A stretch of DNA of 64,000 nt from Bacteroidota bacterium (GTDB lineage Bacteria > Bacteroidota > Rhodothermia > JANXDC01), in contig JANXDC010000011.1 in assembly GCA_025059945.1 (NCBI GenBank), forward strand, positions 205,856 through 269,855. Reading direction: 5' to 3'. Below are positions 32,576-42,339 of the stretch, in pieces. The position numbers and the translations under genes are program-made. Below the pieces are notes generated by a model. It made no database searches. It was not told the origin of the DNA and worked only from the letters and a program-made list of their open reading frames with translations. The first letter of the stretch is position 1. Every line of letters starts with the position of its first letter.

Positions 32576-32601
32576 CTCTGCTTTGAGGTGGGCCGTATAT
32601 T
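32572..32601 (+). promoter_or_regulatory. promoter of the nuo-his-etf operon
   Basis: TTGACT at 32572-32577 and TATATT at 32596-32601 are separated by 18 bases, the best sigma-70-type match in the window. The predicted start near 32608 would leave a leader of about 30 bases before nuoA. The -35 box overlaps the stop codon region of the PUR gene. Confidence 0.75.
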
Positions 32602-32637
32602 CCAGGCGCGCTGTTAGGGCTGCGTCGAAAGGCTCTT

Positions 32638-33240
32638 ATGTCACCCCAGATCAGCGCCTTTGGCCAGGTGTTGCTGTTCCTGCTGACCGGGCTTCTGTTT
32701 GTGGGGCTGGTTTTCGGCCTATCACGCCTGTTGCGGCCCCACAGGCCCAATCCGGAAAAGGCCCTCCCGTACGAATGCGGGGAAGATCCTGTGGGTTCGG
32801 CGTGGGTGCAGTTCAACATCCGCTTCTACGTGGTGGCGCTGATCTTTATCGTCTTCGAAATCGAGGTGGCATTGCTCTTTCCATGGGCAGTCGTGCTACG
32901 GGATCTCGGGCCCCTCGCGTTAGGAGCGGGGCTTGTATTCTTGGCCATCCTGGTGCTGGGCATGGCCTATGAATGGCGCAAAGGCGACTTGACCTGGGTG
33001 AGGCCCGAGCCCGTTGTGCCTCGCCTGGAGTTGCCTCCGATCCCGTATGAGGCGCTCAACAGCCGCGATCGCCGGGGCTACAGGCCCAAGAGGCGCCTGG
33101 AGCCGATCGAGCCCGGGGCGGTCGCCTCTGCGAACGCCTCCGCGGAGCCGGCGGCTCCCGATGTCGCCTCCGAAGCCAAGCCACCCGGGCCAGGTGTGCG
33201 CAAGTTTCAATTCAAGTCCGTTCGGCCTCCGCAGGCCTAG
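32638..33240 (+). CDS. nuoA: NADH-quinone oxidoreductase subunit A
   Basis: Membrane subunit of complex I, 200 residues with three membrane helices (about residues 8-32, 62-84 and 90-110). Family motifs are [36 protein letters not shown] and [10 protein letters not shown]. The family is usually 115-145 residues. Here about 75 further residues after the third helix form a charged, Ala/Pro-rich tail of unknown role. It is the first gene of the operon, behind a strong promoter. Confidence 0.95.
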   Translation: MSPQISAFGQVLLFLLTGLLFVGLVFGLSRLLRPHRPNPEKALPYECGEDPVGSAWVQFNIRFYVVALIFIVFEIEVALLFPWAVVLRDLGPLALGAGLVFLAILVLGMAYEWRKGDLTWVRPEPVVPRLELPPIPYEALNSRDRRGYRPKRRLEPIEPGAVASANASAEPAAPDVASEAKPPGPGVRKFQFKSVRPPQA

Positions 33241-33314
33241 CGAGCAGCTCTCCTCAGCGCGCCTTACTTGCTCCCAAGAAGCGATCGGCAACGGCTCTAG
33301 AGGTGGACTCTGCT

Positions 33315-33812
33315 ATGGGGCTTTTGGATCAGCGCTTCGAACACGGCAATGTGGTCATCACCTCCGTGGAAAACCTTTTAAACTGGGCGCGCCTGTCCAG
33401 CCTTTGGCCCATGTCCTTCGGGTTGGCCTGCTGCGCTATCGAGATGATGTCCACCTTTGCTTCGCACTACGACCTGGACCGATTCGGCATTTTTCCCCGT
33501 CCTTCACCCCGGCAGGCCGATGTGATGATCGTAGCCGGCACGGTCACGTTCAAAATGGCCGATCGCATCCGCCGGCTCTACGAGCAGATGCCCGAGCCTA
33601 AGTACGTTATCTCCATGGGCTCTTGCTCCAACTGCGGCGGGCCCTACTGGGAGCACGGCTATCACGTGGTAAAGGGCGTGGACCGGATCATACCGGTTGA
33701 TGTCTATGTGCCGGGCTGTCCGCCCCGGCCGGAGGCCCTAATCGGGGGCTTTCTGAAGCTGCAGGAGAAAATCCGCCAAGAGCGGCTCTGCGAGCCGAGC
33801 CCGACAAGCTGA
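33315..33812 (+). CDS. nuoB: NADH-quinone oxidoreductase subunit B
   Basis: Peripheral-arm subunit that holds the N2 [4Fe-4S] cluster next to the quinone site, 165 residues. Cluster ligands are Cys39 and Cys40 ([10 protein letters not shown]), Cys104 ([13 protein letters not shown]) and Cys135 ([11 protein letters not shown]). I used ATG 33315 ([12 protein letters not shown]); a GTG four codons earlier is possible. A 74-base gap separates it from nuoA, and nuoC starts two bases after its stop. Confidence 0.97.
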   Translation: MGLLDQRFEHGNVVITSVENLLNWARLSSLWPMSFGLACCAIEMMSTFASHYDLDRFGIFPRPSPRQADVMIVAGTVTFKMADRIRRLYEQMPEPKYVISMGSCSNCGGPYWEHGYHVVKGVDRIIPVDVYVPGCPPRPEALIGGFLKLQEKIRQERLCEPSPTS

Positions 33813-33814
33813 AG

Positions 33815-34444
33815 ATGGCCAGCGTATACCAGATCCGAGATTGGCTTCTTGAGCGCTTCGGTCCGGAGGTTATCTTGGACTTGGAGCGAGAGCGATCGAT
33901 CCCGCCCGCCTTCGTGATTCCAGCCGAGCGGCTTCGGGAGGTGTGCCGATTCTTGCGCGACGATCCGCGCCTGTACTTTGATCAGCTCATGTGCTTAAGC
34001 GGGGTCGATTACGGTCCGGAGCGCGACATGGTGGCGGTCGTTTACCATCTGCACTCGATACCGCACGATCACCAGATCGCCCTCAAGGTTTTCATAAGCC
34101 GCTCCCAGAACCTGGAGCCCGTAACGAACAAGCTCGAATACACCCAGATCGGACCCGACGGGGAGCCAACGCCTAATGCCGAACCTCCGGAATCGGCTGT
34201 GGCGGACTCCCTGGAGGCCCGCACAAGCTACGAGACCGAATATCTGCCGGCTGTGGACACGGTCTCGGATATCTGGCGCACGGCCGAATGGCATGAGCGC
34301 GAGGCCTACGATCTTGTCGGAATCGCCTTTCGCGGGCATCCGGACCTGCGGCGCATCCTGACCTGCGACGACTGGCCCGGTCATCCCCTGCGCAAAGATT
34401 ACCGTTGGCCTGAGTATTACCACGGTATCCGCGTAGCCTACTGA
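33815..34444 (+). CDS. nuoC: NADH-quinone oxidoreductase subunit C
   Basis: 30 kDa-type subunit of the peripheral arm, 209 residues, separate from NuoD. The conserved core runs from [21 protein letters not shown] to [23 protein letters not shown]. The motif [16 protein letters not shown] closes it. About 35 extra residues (after [11 protein letters not shown], including [14 protein letters not shown]) interrupt the usual core just before the [12 protein letters not shown] segment. Its stop shares a base with the nuoD start (TGATG). Confidence 0.95.
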   Translation: MASVYQIRDWLLERFGPEVILDLERERSIPPAFVIPAERLREVCRFLRDDPRLYFDQLMCLSGVDYGPERDMVAVVYHLHSIPHDHQIALKVFISRSQNLEPVTNKLEYTQIGPDGEPTPNAEPPESAVADSLEARTSYETEYLPAVDTVSDIWRTAEWHEREAYDLVGIAFRGHPDLRRILTCDDWPGHPLRKDYRWPEYYHGIRVAY

Positions 34445-35658
34445 TGCAGCCTCAAGCTGGCCCCGAAGCGGTCCGTTGGGCCGCCTCCGATTCCAACCGC
34501 GTGCGTCTGCGGGATCTGCGGACCGAGGAGATGGTCCTCAACATGGGTCCGCAACATCCGAGCACGCACGGCGTGCTGCGGCTAGAGGTCGTGACCGATG
34601 GCGAGATCGTCGTCGACGTCATCCCGCACATAGGCTACCTGCACCGCTGCTTTGAAAAACACGCCGAATCCCTCACCTACCCACAGGTTATCCCCTACGT
34701 GGACCGCATGGACTATTTGGCGGCCATGAACAACGAGCTGGCCTGGGCCATCGCGGTGGAGCGCCTGCTCGGGATAGAGGAGGAGATCCATCCGCGCGTG
34801 CAGTACATCCGCGTGCTCATGGCCGAGCTCAACCGTATCTCTAGTCACCTAGTCTCGATCGGCACTTTCGGGCAGGACGCTGGCGCGGTCACCCCGTTTC
34901 TGTGGTGTTTCCGGGATCGGGAGCACATCCTGAACCTGTTTGAGTGGGCCTCCGGGGCGCGGTTGCTATACAACTACATCTGGATCGGCGGGCTTATGCA
35001 CGATCTGCCCTTGGGCTTTGAGGAGCGCTGCCGGGAGTTCGTCGAATACTTTCGGCCCAAGGTGCGGGAGCTAAACGAGCTTTTGACTTACAATAAAATC
35101 TTCATTGAACGCACGGCCAACGTAGGGGTGCTGCCCGTAGAGGTGGCGGTCAACTGGGGCTGTTCTGGGCCCATGCTGCGCGGCTCAGGATTGCGTTGGG
35201 ATCTGCGCCGGGATGACCCTTACGCGGTCTACCCGGAGCTGGATTTCGAGGTCTGCGTTGGTCGGGGTGAGATCGGCACCGTGGGGGACTCCTGGAACCG
35301 CTACAAGGTCCGGGCCGAGGAGATCGAGCAGTCGCTGCGCATCGTCGAGCAGTGTCTTGATCAGCTCCAGCGGGGGATCGGGCGCCGCACGGCGGACTTC
35401 GATCCGCAGAAGCTCTGCCCTCCGCGCGTGGCCCCGCCCAAGGACGCTGAGGTCTACGCCCGCTTCGAGAACCCCCGCGGAGAGCTGGGCTTCTACATCC
35501 TAAGCGACGGCACGGATAAGCCTTTCAGGGTCAAAGCCCGGGCGCCTAGCTTTTCGAATCTGAGCGTGCTGCCGGAAATCAGCCGAGGGGCGATGCTGGC
35601 CGATCTGATCGTGATCCTGGGCTCGATCGACATCGTGCTGGGGGAAGTGGATCGATAG
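34444..35658 (+). CDS. nuoD: NADH-quinone oxidoreductase subunit D
   Basis: 49 kDa-type subunit forming the quinone pocket with NuoB, 404 residues. Typical motifs are [53 protein letters not shown], and [20 protein letters not shown]. It ends [12 protein letters not shown], as is usual. The hydrogenase-derived cysteines are absent, as expected for complex I. It is tightly coupled to nuoC (TGATG) and followed by nuoH after nine bases. Confidence 0.98.
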   Translation: MQPQAGPEAVRWAASDSNRVRLRDLRTEEMVLNMGPQHPSTHGVLRLEVVTDGEIVVDVIPHIGYLHRCFEKHAESLTYPQVIPYVDRMDYLAAMNNELAWAIAVERLLGIEEEIHPRVQYIRVLMAELNRISSHLVSIGTFGQDAGAVTPFLWCFRDREHILNLFEWASGARLLYNYIWIGGLMHDLPLGFEERCREFVEYFRPKVRELNELLTYNKIFIERTANVGVLPVEVAVNWGCSGPMLRGSGLRWDLRRDDPYAVYPELDFEVCVGRGEIGTVGDSWNRYKVRAEEIEQSLRIVEQCLDQLQRGIGRRTADFDPQKLCPPRVAPPKDAEVYARFENPRGELGFYILSDGTDKPFRVKARAPSFSNLSVLPEISRGAMLADLIVILGSIDIVLGEVDR

Positions 35659-35667
35659 AGGGGCCTC

Positions 35668-36780
35668 ATGGGCGCAGGACCGGAGTTTTTCGTCTCCCTT
35701 CTCGGCCCCGTACTGGGCATCATGCTGCTTGCGCTGCTTGTGGCCGGCTTCATCGCCCTCTACACGCTGGCCGCCGTGTATGCGGAACGCAAGGTCTCGG
35801 CCTTTATCCAAGACCGGGTCGGACCCTTGGAGACAGGACCTAGAGGGCTATTGCAGACCGTAGCGGATATTCTGAAGCTTCTGCTGAAGGAAGACATCGT
35901 ACCCAGAATGGCGGATAAGCCCCTCTGGGTAGCCGCCCCCTTTGTGGTTTTCGCCGCCGTGTTCGTGGGTTACGCCGTAATCCCCTTCGGCCCGGAGTTT
36001 GTCGGGGCGAACTTAAACGTTGGGGTGCTGTTTCTTACGGCTTTTACCGCCTTCGAGGTCGCGGGTCTGCTCATGGCCGGCTGGGGCTCAAACAACAAGT
36101 ACGCCCTCTACGGAGCCGTGCGCAGCGTGGCGCAGGTGATCAGCTACGAGATCCCGGCCGGGTTGGCTGTGCTCTCCGTTGTGCTGGTAGCGGGTACGCT
36201 CAACCTAAACGAGATCGTGCTACAGCAGGGCCCGGGCTCTCCGGTGCCGCGCCATCTGCTGGGGTTGCCCTTTTTGCCGGACGTCTCGGCCGTAGGGGGC
36301 TTCCTTACGTGGAACGTCCTGGCCTACCCGCATCTGGTGATCGCGTTTGTGATCTACTTCATCGCCTCGTTGGCCGAGGTCAACCGCGCCCCCTTTGACA
36401 TCCCCGAAGCGGAATCCGAGCTTGTAGCAGGCTATCACACGGAGTACGGCGGGATCAAATTCGCCTTTTTCTTTCTGGCCGAATACGGCGGTATGCTCCT
36501 TGTGGGCCTCATCGGAGCCGTTCTGTTTTTAGGCGGCTGGCAGAGCCCGCTGCCCAACGTGGGGGCGGTCGCGCTGGCAGACTGGACCACGGGGCCGTTT
36601 TGGGGCGCGTTTTGGCTTTTGGCGAAGGCGCTGGCAGTGGTGCTCGTGCACATGTGGGTGCGCTGGACGCTGCCTCGGCTTCGGGTGGATCAACTCATGT
36701 ATCTTTGCTGGAAGGTGTTGACGCCCTTTGCCGTGGCCATGGTGGTCGTATCGGCCCTTTGGGCGACGTGGATGGGATAG
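35668..36780 (+). CDS. nuoH: NADH-quinone oxidoreductase subunit H
   Basis: Membrane subunit at the interface with the peripheral arm and quinone tunnel, 370 residues with eight or nine helices. Conserved stretches are [40 protein letters not shown], and [20 protein letters not shown]. The last has the acidic residues thought to take part in proton coupling. It begins after a GAGGGGC ribosome site and is followed by nuoI with a three-base gap. The order D-H without E, F and G between is notable. Confidence 0.98.
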   Translation: MGAGPEFFVSLLGPVLGIMLLALLVAGFIALYTLAAVYAERKVSAFIQDRVGPLETGPRGLLQTVADILKLLLKEDIVPRMADKPLWVAAPFVVFAAVFVGYAVIPFGPEFVGANLNVGVLFLTAFTAFEVAGLLMAGWGSNNKYALYGAVRSVAQVISYEIPAGLAVLSVVLVAGTLNLNEIVLQQGPGSPVPRHLLGLPFLPDVSAVGGFLTWNVLAYPHLVIAFVIYFIASLAEVNRAPFDIPEAESELVAGYHTEYGGIKFAFFFLAEYGGMLLVGLIGAVLFLGGWQSPLPNVGAVALADWTTGPFWGAFWLLAKALAVVLVHMWVRWTLPRLRVDQLMYLCWKVLTPFAVAMVVVSALWATWMG

Positions 36781-36783
36781 CTT

Positions 36784-37635
36784 ATGCCGACCCGTACGGG
36801 GTATTTTACGAACCTGCGCATCGGCGTCGAAACCGTCTGGGCGGGCCTGCGGCTGACGCTGGGCCATCTTCGACAGGCCCGCAGGCGACGTCGGCCGGTC
36901 TCGATCGCGGATCCGGATTACTTTCGGCAGCCGGACGGGCAGGTGACCGTGCGCTATCCGCACGAGGCCGTGCCCGTTCCGGATACGGGCCGGTATCGGC
37001 TGCACAACGACATCGACGACTGCATCGGATGTCTGAAGTGCGCCCGCATCTGCCCCGTAGACTGCATCACGATCGAAACGATCAAGGCCGTCGAGGACCT
37101 GGGCACGACCTCCAATGGGCAGAAAAAGCGCCTCTGGATCGCCCGGTTCGACATCGACATGGCCAAGTGCTGCTACTGCGGTCTATGCACCATGGTCTGT
37201 CCTACGGAGTGCCTGACCATGACCAAGGTGCACGACTTCAGCGAGTTTGACCGCGACAACATGGTCTATCACTTCGCCAACCTCACCCCGGAGGAGGTTG
37301 AGGAGAAGCGTCGCCTGGCCGAGGCGGCGGCCGTAAAGCCTGCCGCGCCGGCCCGAGCAGCCTCCGCTCAGCCCGCATCCGCTGCGGGCAAGTCCGCCCT
37401 CGCGCCCAGGGCCGTTTCCCGACCTGAGGCCCCCGGGGACCGGGATCCCGCTCCGAACGCCGGCTCCGCGGAGGCACCCCACCGAGCCAAACCCGCCTTC
37501 GCCCCTCGGCCTGTGCCCCGAGCGGGCGCCGATGCGGAGTCCCGGCCGGCCGAGCCCCCCTCGACGGAATCGGAGCAGCCGCAAGAGCGCAAGCCGGCCG
37601 CAAAGCCCTTCGTGTTCAAAAAGGGGGACTCCTGA
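36784..37635 (+). CDS. nuoI: NADH-quinone oxidoreductase subunit I with long C-terminal tail
   Basis: Ferredoxin-like subunit with two [4Fe-4S] clusters. Cluster one has Cys80, 83, 86 and 90 (DDCIGCLKCARICP) and cluster two has Cys129, 132, 135 and 139 (AKCCYCGLCTMVCP). The core ends at about residue 180. The remaining 100 residues are Ala/Pro/Arg-rich and low in complexity, ending in KPAAKPFVFKKGDS. The total is 283 residues against a usual 160-220. The tail is in frame with no sign of a frameshift and may be disordered. Its stop overlaps nuoJ (TGATG). Confidence 0.97.
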   Translation: MPTRTGYFTNLRIGVETVWAGLRLTLGHLRQARRRRRPVSIADPDYFRQPDGQVTVRYPHEAVPVPDTGRYRLHNDIDDCIGCLKCARICPVDCITIETIKAVEDLGTTSNGQKKRLWIARFDIDMAKCCYCGLCTMVCPTECLTMTKVHDFSEFDRDNMVYHFANLTPEEVEEKRRLAEAAAVKPAAPARAASAQPASAAGKSALAPRAVSRPEAPGDRDPAPNAGSAEAPHRAKPAFAPRPVPRAGADAESRPAEPPSTESEQPQERKPAAKPFVFKKGDS

Positions 37636-38195
37636 TGGACTACTACCGGATCGCCTTCTATGCGTTTGGAGCCGTAACGGTGCTCGCGGCCCTGGTCGCG
37701 GTTTGGAGCCGCAACCTGATCCATGCCGGAATGGGGCTTTTGCTGAGCCTTTTCGGGGTGGCCGGTCTATACGCCCTGGCCGGGGCCGATTTCCTGGCGG
37801 TCGTGCAGATTCTGGTCTACGTGGGCGGGATCGTGATCCTGCTCTTGTTCGGCATCATGCTCACGCAGCGTATCACGGGTCGCGCCCCCCGAACCGGGGT
37901 CACAAACCGCTTAGTGGGCGCGCTAGCCGCCCTGGCCGTTCTGGGGGTTTTGCTTGCGGCCCTTCTGAGGGCCGGCTTTGCCGAGCTGCCCTGGATCGCC
38001 CAAGCGGGCCAGATCAACGAGCAGACGTTGCCTCCAGCAGGCTCCACGGTGGAGCGGTTGGGTCGGCTGTTGGTGGGCGAGTATTTGCTTCTGTTTGAAG
38101 TGGCCGCTTTAGTGCTCACCATCGCCCTGATCGGCGCCGCTTACATGGCCCGGCGCTCTCGGGATGAGGGCGCGCGGCCCCGGCGCATGACGTAA
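37635..38195 (+). CDS. nuoJ: NADH-quinone oxidoreductase subunit J
   Basis: Membrane subunit of 186 residues with five predicted helices. Family stretches are NLIHAGMGLLLSLFGVAGLYALAGADFLAV and VQILVYVGGIVILLLFGIMLTQRI. The last helix (LLLFEVAALVLTIALIGAAYMAR) is also typical. It contributes the pi-bulge helix region next to the quinone-coupled channels. It is translationally coupled to nuoI and followed by nuoK after about 12 bases. Confidence 0.96.
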   Translation: MDYYRIAFYAFGAVTVLAALVAVWSRNLIHAGMGLLLSLFGVAGLYALAGADFLAVVQILVYVGGIVILLLFGIMLTQRITGRAPRTGVTNRLVGALAALAVLGVLLAALLRAGFAELPWIAQAGQINEQTLPPAGSTVERLGRLLVGEYLLLFEVAALVLTIALIGAAYMARRSRDEGARPRRMT

Positions 38196-38207
38196 AGGAG
38201 TTTGATC

Positions 38208-38525
38208 GTGACGTCCGCAGCGGCTTACCTAAACGGATATCTGCTCATCGCGGCCCTGCTTTTCTCCTTGGGCCTGTTTGCCGTGCTCACGCGCCGCAAC
38301 GCCATCGCCGTGCTCATAGGCGTTGAGCTCATGCTCAATGCGGCTAACCTGAACCTGGTCGCCTTTGCGCAGTTCGACCCCTACCGGCTTGGGGGGCAAG
38401 TGGCCGCCTTGCTTGTGATCGTGCTCGCTGTCTGCGAGGCGGCTCTGGCCCTGGCCATCGTGCTCAACCTTTACGATCGTTTGCAGACCGTCAACGTAGA
38501 CGAAGTCGAAAGCCTGCGACTCTAA
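38208..38525 (+). CDS. nuoK: NADH-quinone oxidoreductase subunit K
   Basis: Small antiporter-like membrane subunit, 105 residues with three helices. The two key membrane glutamates are Glu40 (GVELMLNAANLNLVAF) and Glu77 (AVCEAALALAI), at the positions of E. coli Glu36 and Glu72. I chose GTG 38208 because AAAGGAG lies seven bases upstream; an in-frame TTG at 38202 sits too close to that site. It is followed by nuoL after 11 bases. Confidence 0.96.
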   Translation: MTSAAAYLNGYLLIAALLFSLGLFAVLTRRNAIAVLIGVELMLNAANLNLVAFAQFDPYRLGGQVAALLVIVLAVCEAALALAIVLNLYDRLQTVNVDEVESLRL

Positions 38526-38536
38526 AAAGAGGGGTC

Positions 38537-40648
38537 ATGGACTACACGCCCTGGGTTAGCGCCGTGCTGCTTTTGCCTCTACTCGGAGGGGCGCTTGTGT
38601 GGGCCCTGGGCAAGCGCGCGTTGCCCAGGCAGGGCGATTGGCTGGCCACGGGCCTTGTGGGGGTGGCCTTGGTGCTTTCCGTTTACGTTCTCTACGGCCT
38701 GCTCACCCAAGTGGCTCCGCACAATCCGCGTTGGATCTGGATCGATCTGGGCTCTACGTCGGGTCGGGCGCCCCTGCTTTTGCCGTTCGGCTTTCAGATC
38801 GACATCCCCGCGGCCCTGATGCTCGTGCTCGTAACGGGGGTTAGCTTTCTGGTCCACCTGTTCTCTATCGGCTATATGGCCGGCGATCCCAAGTACGCGC
38901 GCTACTTCGCGTACCTGAGCTTTTTTACGTTTTCCATGCTGGGGATCGTGCTCTCCGACAACCTGCTCATGATCTACGTGTTCTGGGAGCTGGTGGGCCT
39001 GAGCTCGTATTTGCTCATCGGGTTTTGGTTTGAACGCGAGGCGCCCTCCCGAGCCGCCACGAAGGCCTTCATCGTAAACCGGATCGGTGATGCGGGCTTT
39101 TGGGCCGGGATCCTCATACTTTGGAGCCAATTTGAGACGCTGCATTTTGGCGAGCTCTCCCGTTTGCTGGCGGAGTCCCGGATCATCGAAGGGCGATGGC
39201 AGACGCTGGTGCCCTTAGAGGAGGGCTCTGGGGTCGTGCGGGAGCTTTCGGCGGGTTGGCTTACGGCGGCCGGGCTGCTGCTCTTCATGGGCGTGGTGGG
39301 CAAGTCGGCCCAGTTTCCGTTGCACGTCTGGCTTCCGGACGCCATGGAGGGCCCCACGCCCGTGTCGGCCCTCATTCATGCCGCTACCATGGTCGCAGCC
39401 GGCGTGTACCTGTTGTGGCGCATCTACCCGCTTCTGAGCCCGGAGGCGCTGCTGGTTATCGCCTTCACGGGGGCCTTCACGGCCTTTATGGCCGCCACGA
39501 TCGCCCTTACGCAGCGCGACATCAAGCGCGTGCTCGCCTATTCGACGATCTCCCAGCTCGGTTACATGGTCATGGGCGTAGGCGTGGGCTCTCCTGTGGC
39601 CGGGCTGTTTCATCTGATCACGCATGCCTTCTTCAAGGCGGGCCTGTTTCTAGGGGCCGGCTCCATTATAGACGCCCTGCATAAGCTGGAAAAACGCCTA
39701 AGCCATCGAGGCCTTGAGCTACACCTGGACCCCCAGGACATCGAGCTCATGGGGGGGCTTAGGCGGCCCATGCCCATGACGTTTGCCGCCTTCACCGTGT
39801 GCGCGGCCGCCCTGGCCGGTTTGCCTCTCTTTAGCGGCTTTCTTTCCAAGGACGCCATCTTGATCGCCGCCGCAGCCTTCCCTTACCTGGGCGCCGTGCA
39901 GTGGGACCTGCCCCCGCTGTGGCTTTTCGGGGTGCCCGTGTTGGGGTTTGCCACGGCCGCCCTTACGGCCTTCTACATGGGCCGGCTGTGGTTTAAGGTC
40001 TTTTGGGGTCCGTTTCGGCTGGCGCAACAATACCCGGCTGCGTCTTTGTCCGAGCTTCGGGAGTCGCCCTGGGTGATGCGGCTTCCGGTTCTGGGGCTGG
40101 CGCTTTTCAGCCTGTTTTTCTGGTTTTCTCCCCATCCCCTAGAGCCCAACCGGGGCTGGCTGTGGCGCGCCATAGCCGCCGAGGTCTCCGGCCGCGTAGG
40201 TCCCCAGGGGGCGTTCGTGCCCGATTACGTGCCCTCGGTGCTGCTTATTCGGCTCGGGTCGGCGGAGTTCCACCTTCAAGTTCTGGCCTGGTCCCTGGGG
40301 CTTGCCCTACTGGGGATCTTCGGGGCGCTTTGGGTTTACGGAATCAGGCGGCCGGATCTGGATCGTTGGCGACAGCGCCCCTGGCTTGGGCCCCTGTATC
40401 GGTTCTCTCGCGAAAGATGGTATCTGGATGCGCTTTACGAGGCCGGTCCGGTGCGGCTTTTTAGATGGCTTATGCGCTCGCAGGCGGCCTGGGATCGGCG
40501 TGTAATAGACGGGCTAGTAAACGGCACGGCCGCGCTCATCGCCGCCTTAGGCCGAGCCGGTCAACGGCTGCAGACCGGTCGGGTGCAGGCGTATCTGGCC
40601 ATGGCGGCGCTGGCGTTCGTGGCTTTGGTCCTGTGGTTGTGGCGGTAG
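38537..40648 (+). CDS. nuoL: NADH-quinone oxidoreductase subunit L
   Basis: Distal proton-pumping antiporter-like subunit, 703 residues with about 16 helices. The conserved glutamate is in YVFWELVGLSSYLLIGFWFE. The broken-helix Lys region is GKSAQFPLHVWLPDAMEGPT, followed by PVSALIHAATMVAAGVYLL. The C-terminal third contains the long lateral segment and a final membrane helix (AYLAMAALAFVALVLWLWR). It begins after GAGGGGTC and is followed by nuoM seven bases after its stop. Confidence 0.97.
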   Translation: MDYTPWVSAVLLLPLLGGALVWALGKRALPRQGDWLATGLVGVALVLSVYVLYGLLTQVAPHNPRWIWIDLGSTSGRAPLLLPFGFQIDIPAALMLVLVTGVSFLVHLFSIGYMAGDPKYARYFAYLSFFTFSMLGIVLSDNLLMIYVFWELVGLSSYLLIGFWFEREAPSRAATKAFIVNRIGDAGFWAGILILWSQFETLHFGELSRLLAESRIIEGRWQTLVPLEEGSGVVRELSAGWLTAAGLLLFMGVVGKSAQFPLHVWLPDAMEGPTPVSALIHAATMVAAGVYLLWRIYPLLSPEALLVIAFTGAFTAFMAATIALTQRDIKRVLAYSTISQLGYMVMGVGVGSPVAGLFHLITHAFFKAGLFLGAGSIIDALHKLEKRLSHRGLELHLDPQDIELMGGLRRPMPMTFAAFTVCAAALAGLPLFSGFLSKDAILIAAAAFPYLGAVQWDLPPLWLFGVPVLGFATAALTAFYMGRLWFKVFWGPFRLAQQYPAASLSELRESPWVMRLPVLGLALFSLFFWFSPHPLEPNRGWLWRAIAAEVSGRVGPQGAFVPDYVPSVLLIRLGSAEFHLQVLAWSLGLALLGIFGALWVYGIRRPDLDRWRQRPWLGPLYRFSRERWYLDALYEAGPVRLFRWLMRSQAAWDRRVIDGLVNGTAALIAALGRAGQRLQTGRVQAYLAMAALAFVALVLWLWR

Positions 40649-40655
40649 TCGACAT

Positions 40656-42326
40656 ATGTTCCCTTGGCTTTCGCTGATTCTGCTTGTGCCCGGGCTGGCC
40701 GCGCTGGGCGTGCTGCTAGTGCCGGCTCAGCGGGTAAACGCGATCCGGGGCCTGGCGCTGGGCGCGATGCTGCTGGAGCTGGCGCTTGTTTTGGGGCTGC
40801 TTGTGGCCTATGATCCGAGTCGGGCCGGGGTAAACGAGCCGAACGCGTTTCAGTTCGTTGAGCGTTTGACCCTGCTGGAGCTGGCCTTGGGGCCCTGGGG
40901 TCGGCTGCGGGTGGATTACTACCTCGGCCTTGACGGGCTCAGCCTGACCCTGGTCGTGCTGACGGCCCTGATCAGCGCCATCGGCGTGCTCTCATCCTGG
41001 ACGATCGAACGCGGCGTAAAGGGCTACTTTGCCCTTTACCTGCTGCTTGTGGCGGCCATGATGGGCGTGTTCGTGGCGCTGGATCTGTTTCTGTTTTACG
41101 TGTTCTGGGAGCTCATGCTCATCCCCATGTACTTTCTTATCGGCCTATGGGGGGGAGAGCGCCGCGCTTATGCGGCGGTCAAGTTCTTTCTGTACACGCT
41201 TGCCGGCTCCATTTTCCTTCTGCTTGTGCTCATCGGACTCTACTTCAGCAGCGCGCTCAACCCAGATGCCCCGCCGGCGCTGCAGGTGCGCACCCTGGAT
41301 TTGCTCCGACTCATGCGGCCGGAGGCTTACGCGCCGGATGCGCCCTTCAATCCCGAAGCCCCAGGTCTAATTTTGGGGTGGAATGCGCGCCTGCTGGCTT
41401 TTCTAGTGCTCTTTGTGGGCTTTGCCATCAAGCTTCCAGCCGTTCCCCTGCATACGTGGCTGCCGGACGCCCACGTGGAGGCCCCCACACCTATATCCGT
41501 TATTCTGGCCGGGGTTCTGCTCAAAATGGGCGGCTACGGGATTCTGCGCCTGGGCTATGGGCTTTTCCCCGAGGGCGGCATCGCCTTTGGGACCGGGATC
41601 GCGGCTCTGGGCATGCTTGGGGTCATCTATGGGGCGCTTGTGGCGGCCGCCCAGGAGGATCTGAAAAAGCTCATCGCCTACTCCTCTGTAAGCCACATGG
41701 GGTATGTGCTGCTGGGCATCGCCTCGCTTACCCAAGAGGGGGTGGCGGGGGCTGTTTTTCAGATGTTCACCCATGGCCTTGTCGCGGCTATGCTCTTCTT
41801 GCTCGTCGGGGTGCTCTACGACCGGGTGCACGATCGCATGATCGGGCACTTTCGGGGGCTATCGCAGCTTATGCCCCTCTACGGAGGGGTGGCCTTGTTT
41901 GCGTTTTTGGCCTCGATGGGGCTTCCGGGCCTGGCGGGTTTCGTCTCCGAGGCGCTCGTATTTTTGGGCGCCTTTAGCGCCGAATCCATCCACGCCGGGC
42001 GCGCCTTCTCGCCCGTGCCGCGTTGGATGGCGCTCGTTTCGGCAGCCGGTATCGTTCTGGCCGCGGTCTATTATCTGTGGGCCGTGGTGCAGCGCATGTT
42101 CTACGGACCTTTGAGGCTACGCGAAGAGGCCTGGCGTGCGTCCTTGGTGGATCTCAACGGGCGCGAGCGGGCCATGTTCTTCCCGCTCATGGCCCTTGTG
42201 CTCTTGCTGGGCCTGTACCCGCAGGCGTACCTGGGGCTTATTCGGGCCTCAACAGGCCGCTTTCTAGAGTGGGTGCTGAACTCCGGTACGGCCTGGCTGC
42301 AGCGGGGGCTTGCGCTCGGCAACTAG
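40656..42326 (+). CDS. nuoM: NADH-quinone oxidoreductase subunit M
   Basis: Antiporter-like proton-pumping subunit, 556 residues with about 14 helices. Key motifs are YVFWELMLIPMYFLIGLWGG (conserved Glu), IKLPAVPLHTWLPDAHVEAP and TPISVILAGVLLKMGGYG. The segment DLKKLIAYSSVSHMGYVLLG is also present. It lies between nuoL and nuoN in the standard order. Confidence 0.97.
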   Translation: MFPWLSLILLVPGLAALGVLLVPAQRVNAIRGLALGAMLLELALVLGLLVAYDPSRAGVNEPNAFQFVERLTLLELALGPWGRLRVDYYLGLDGLSLTLVVLTALISAIGVLSSWTIERGVKGYFALYLLLVAAMMGVFVALDLFLFYVFWELMLIPMYFLIGLWGGERRAYAAVKFFLYTLAGSIFLLLVLIGLYFSSALNPDAPPALQVRTLDLLRLMRPEAYAPDAPFNPEAPGLILGWNARLLAFLVLFVGFAIKLPAVPLHTWLPDAHVEAPTPISVILAGVLLKMGGYGILRLGYGLFPEGGIAFGTGIAALGMLGVIYGALVAAAQEDLKKLIAYSSVSHMGYVLLGIASLTQEGVAGAVFQMFTHGLVAAMLFLLVGVLYDRVHDRMIGHFRGLSQLMPLYGGVALFAFLASMGLPGLAGFVSEALVFLGAFSAESIHAGRAFSPVPRWMALVSAAGIVLAAVYYLWAVVQRMFYGPLRLREEAWRASLVDLNGRERAMFFPLMALVLLLGLYPQAYLGLIRASTGRFLEWVLNSGTAWLQRGLALGN

Positions 42327-42339
42327 CGGTGAAGCGACT

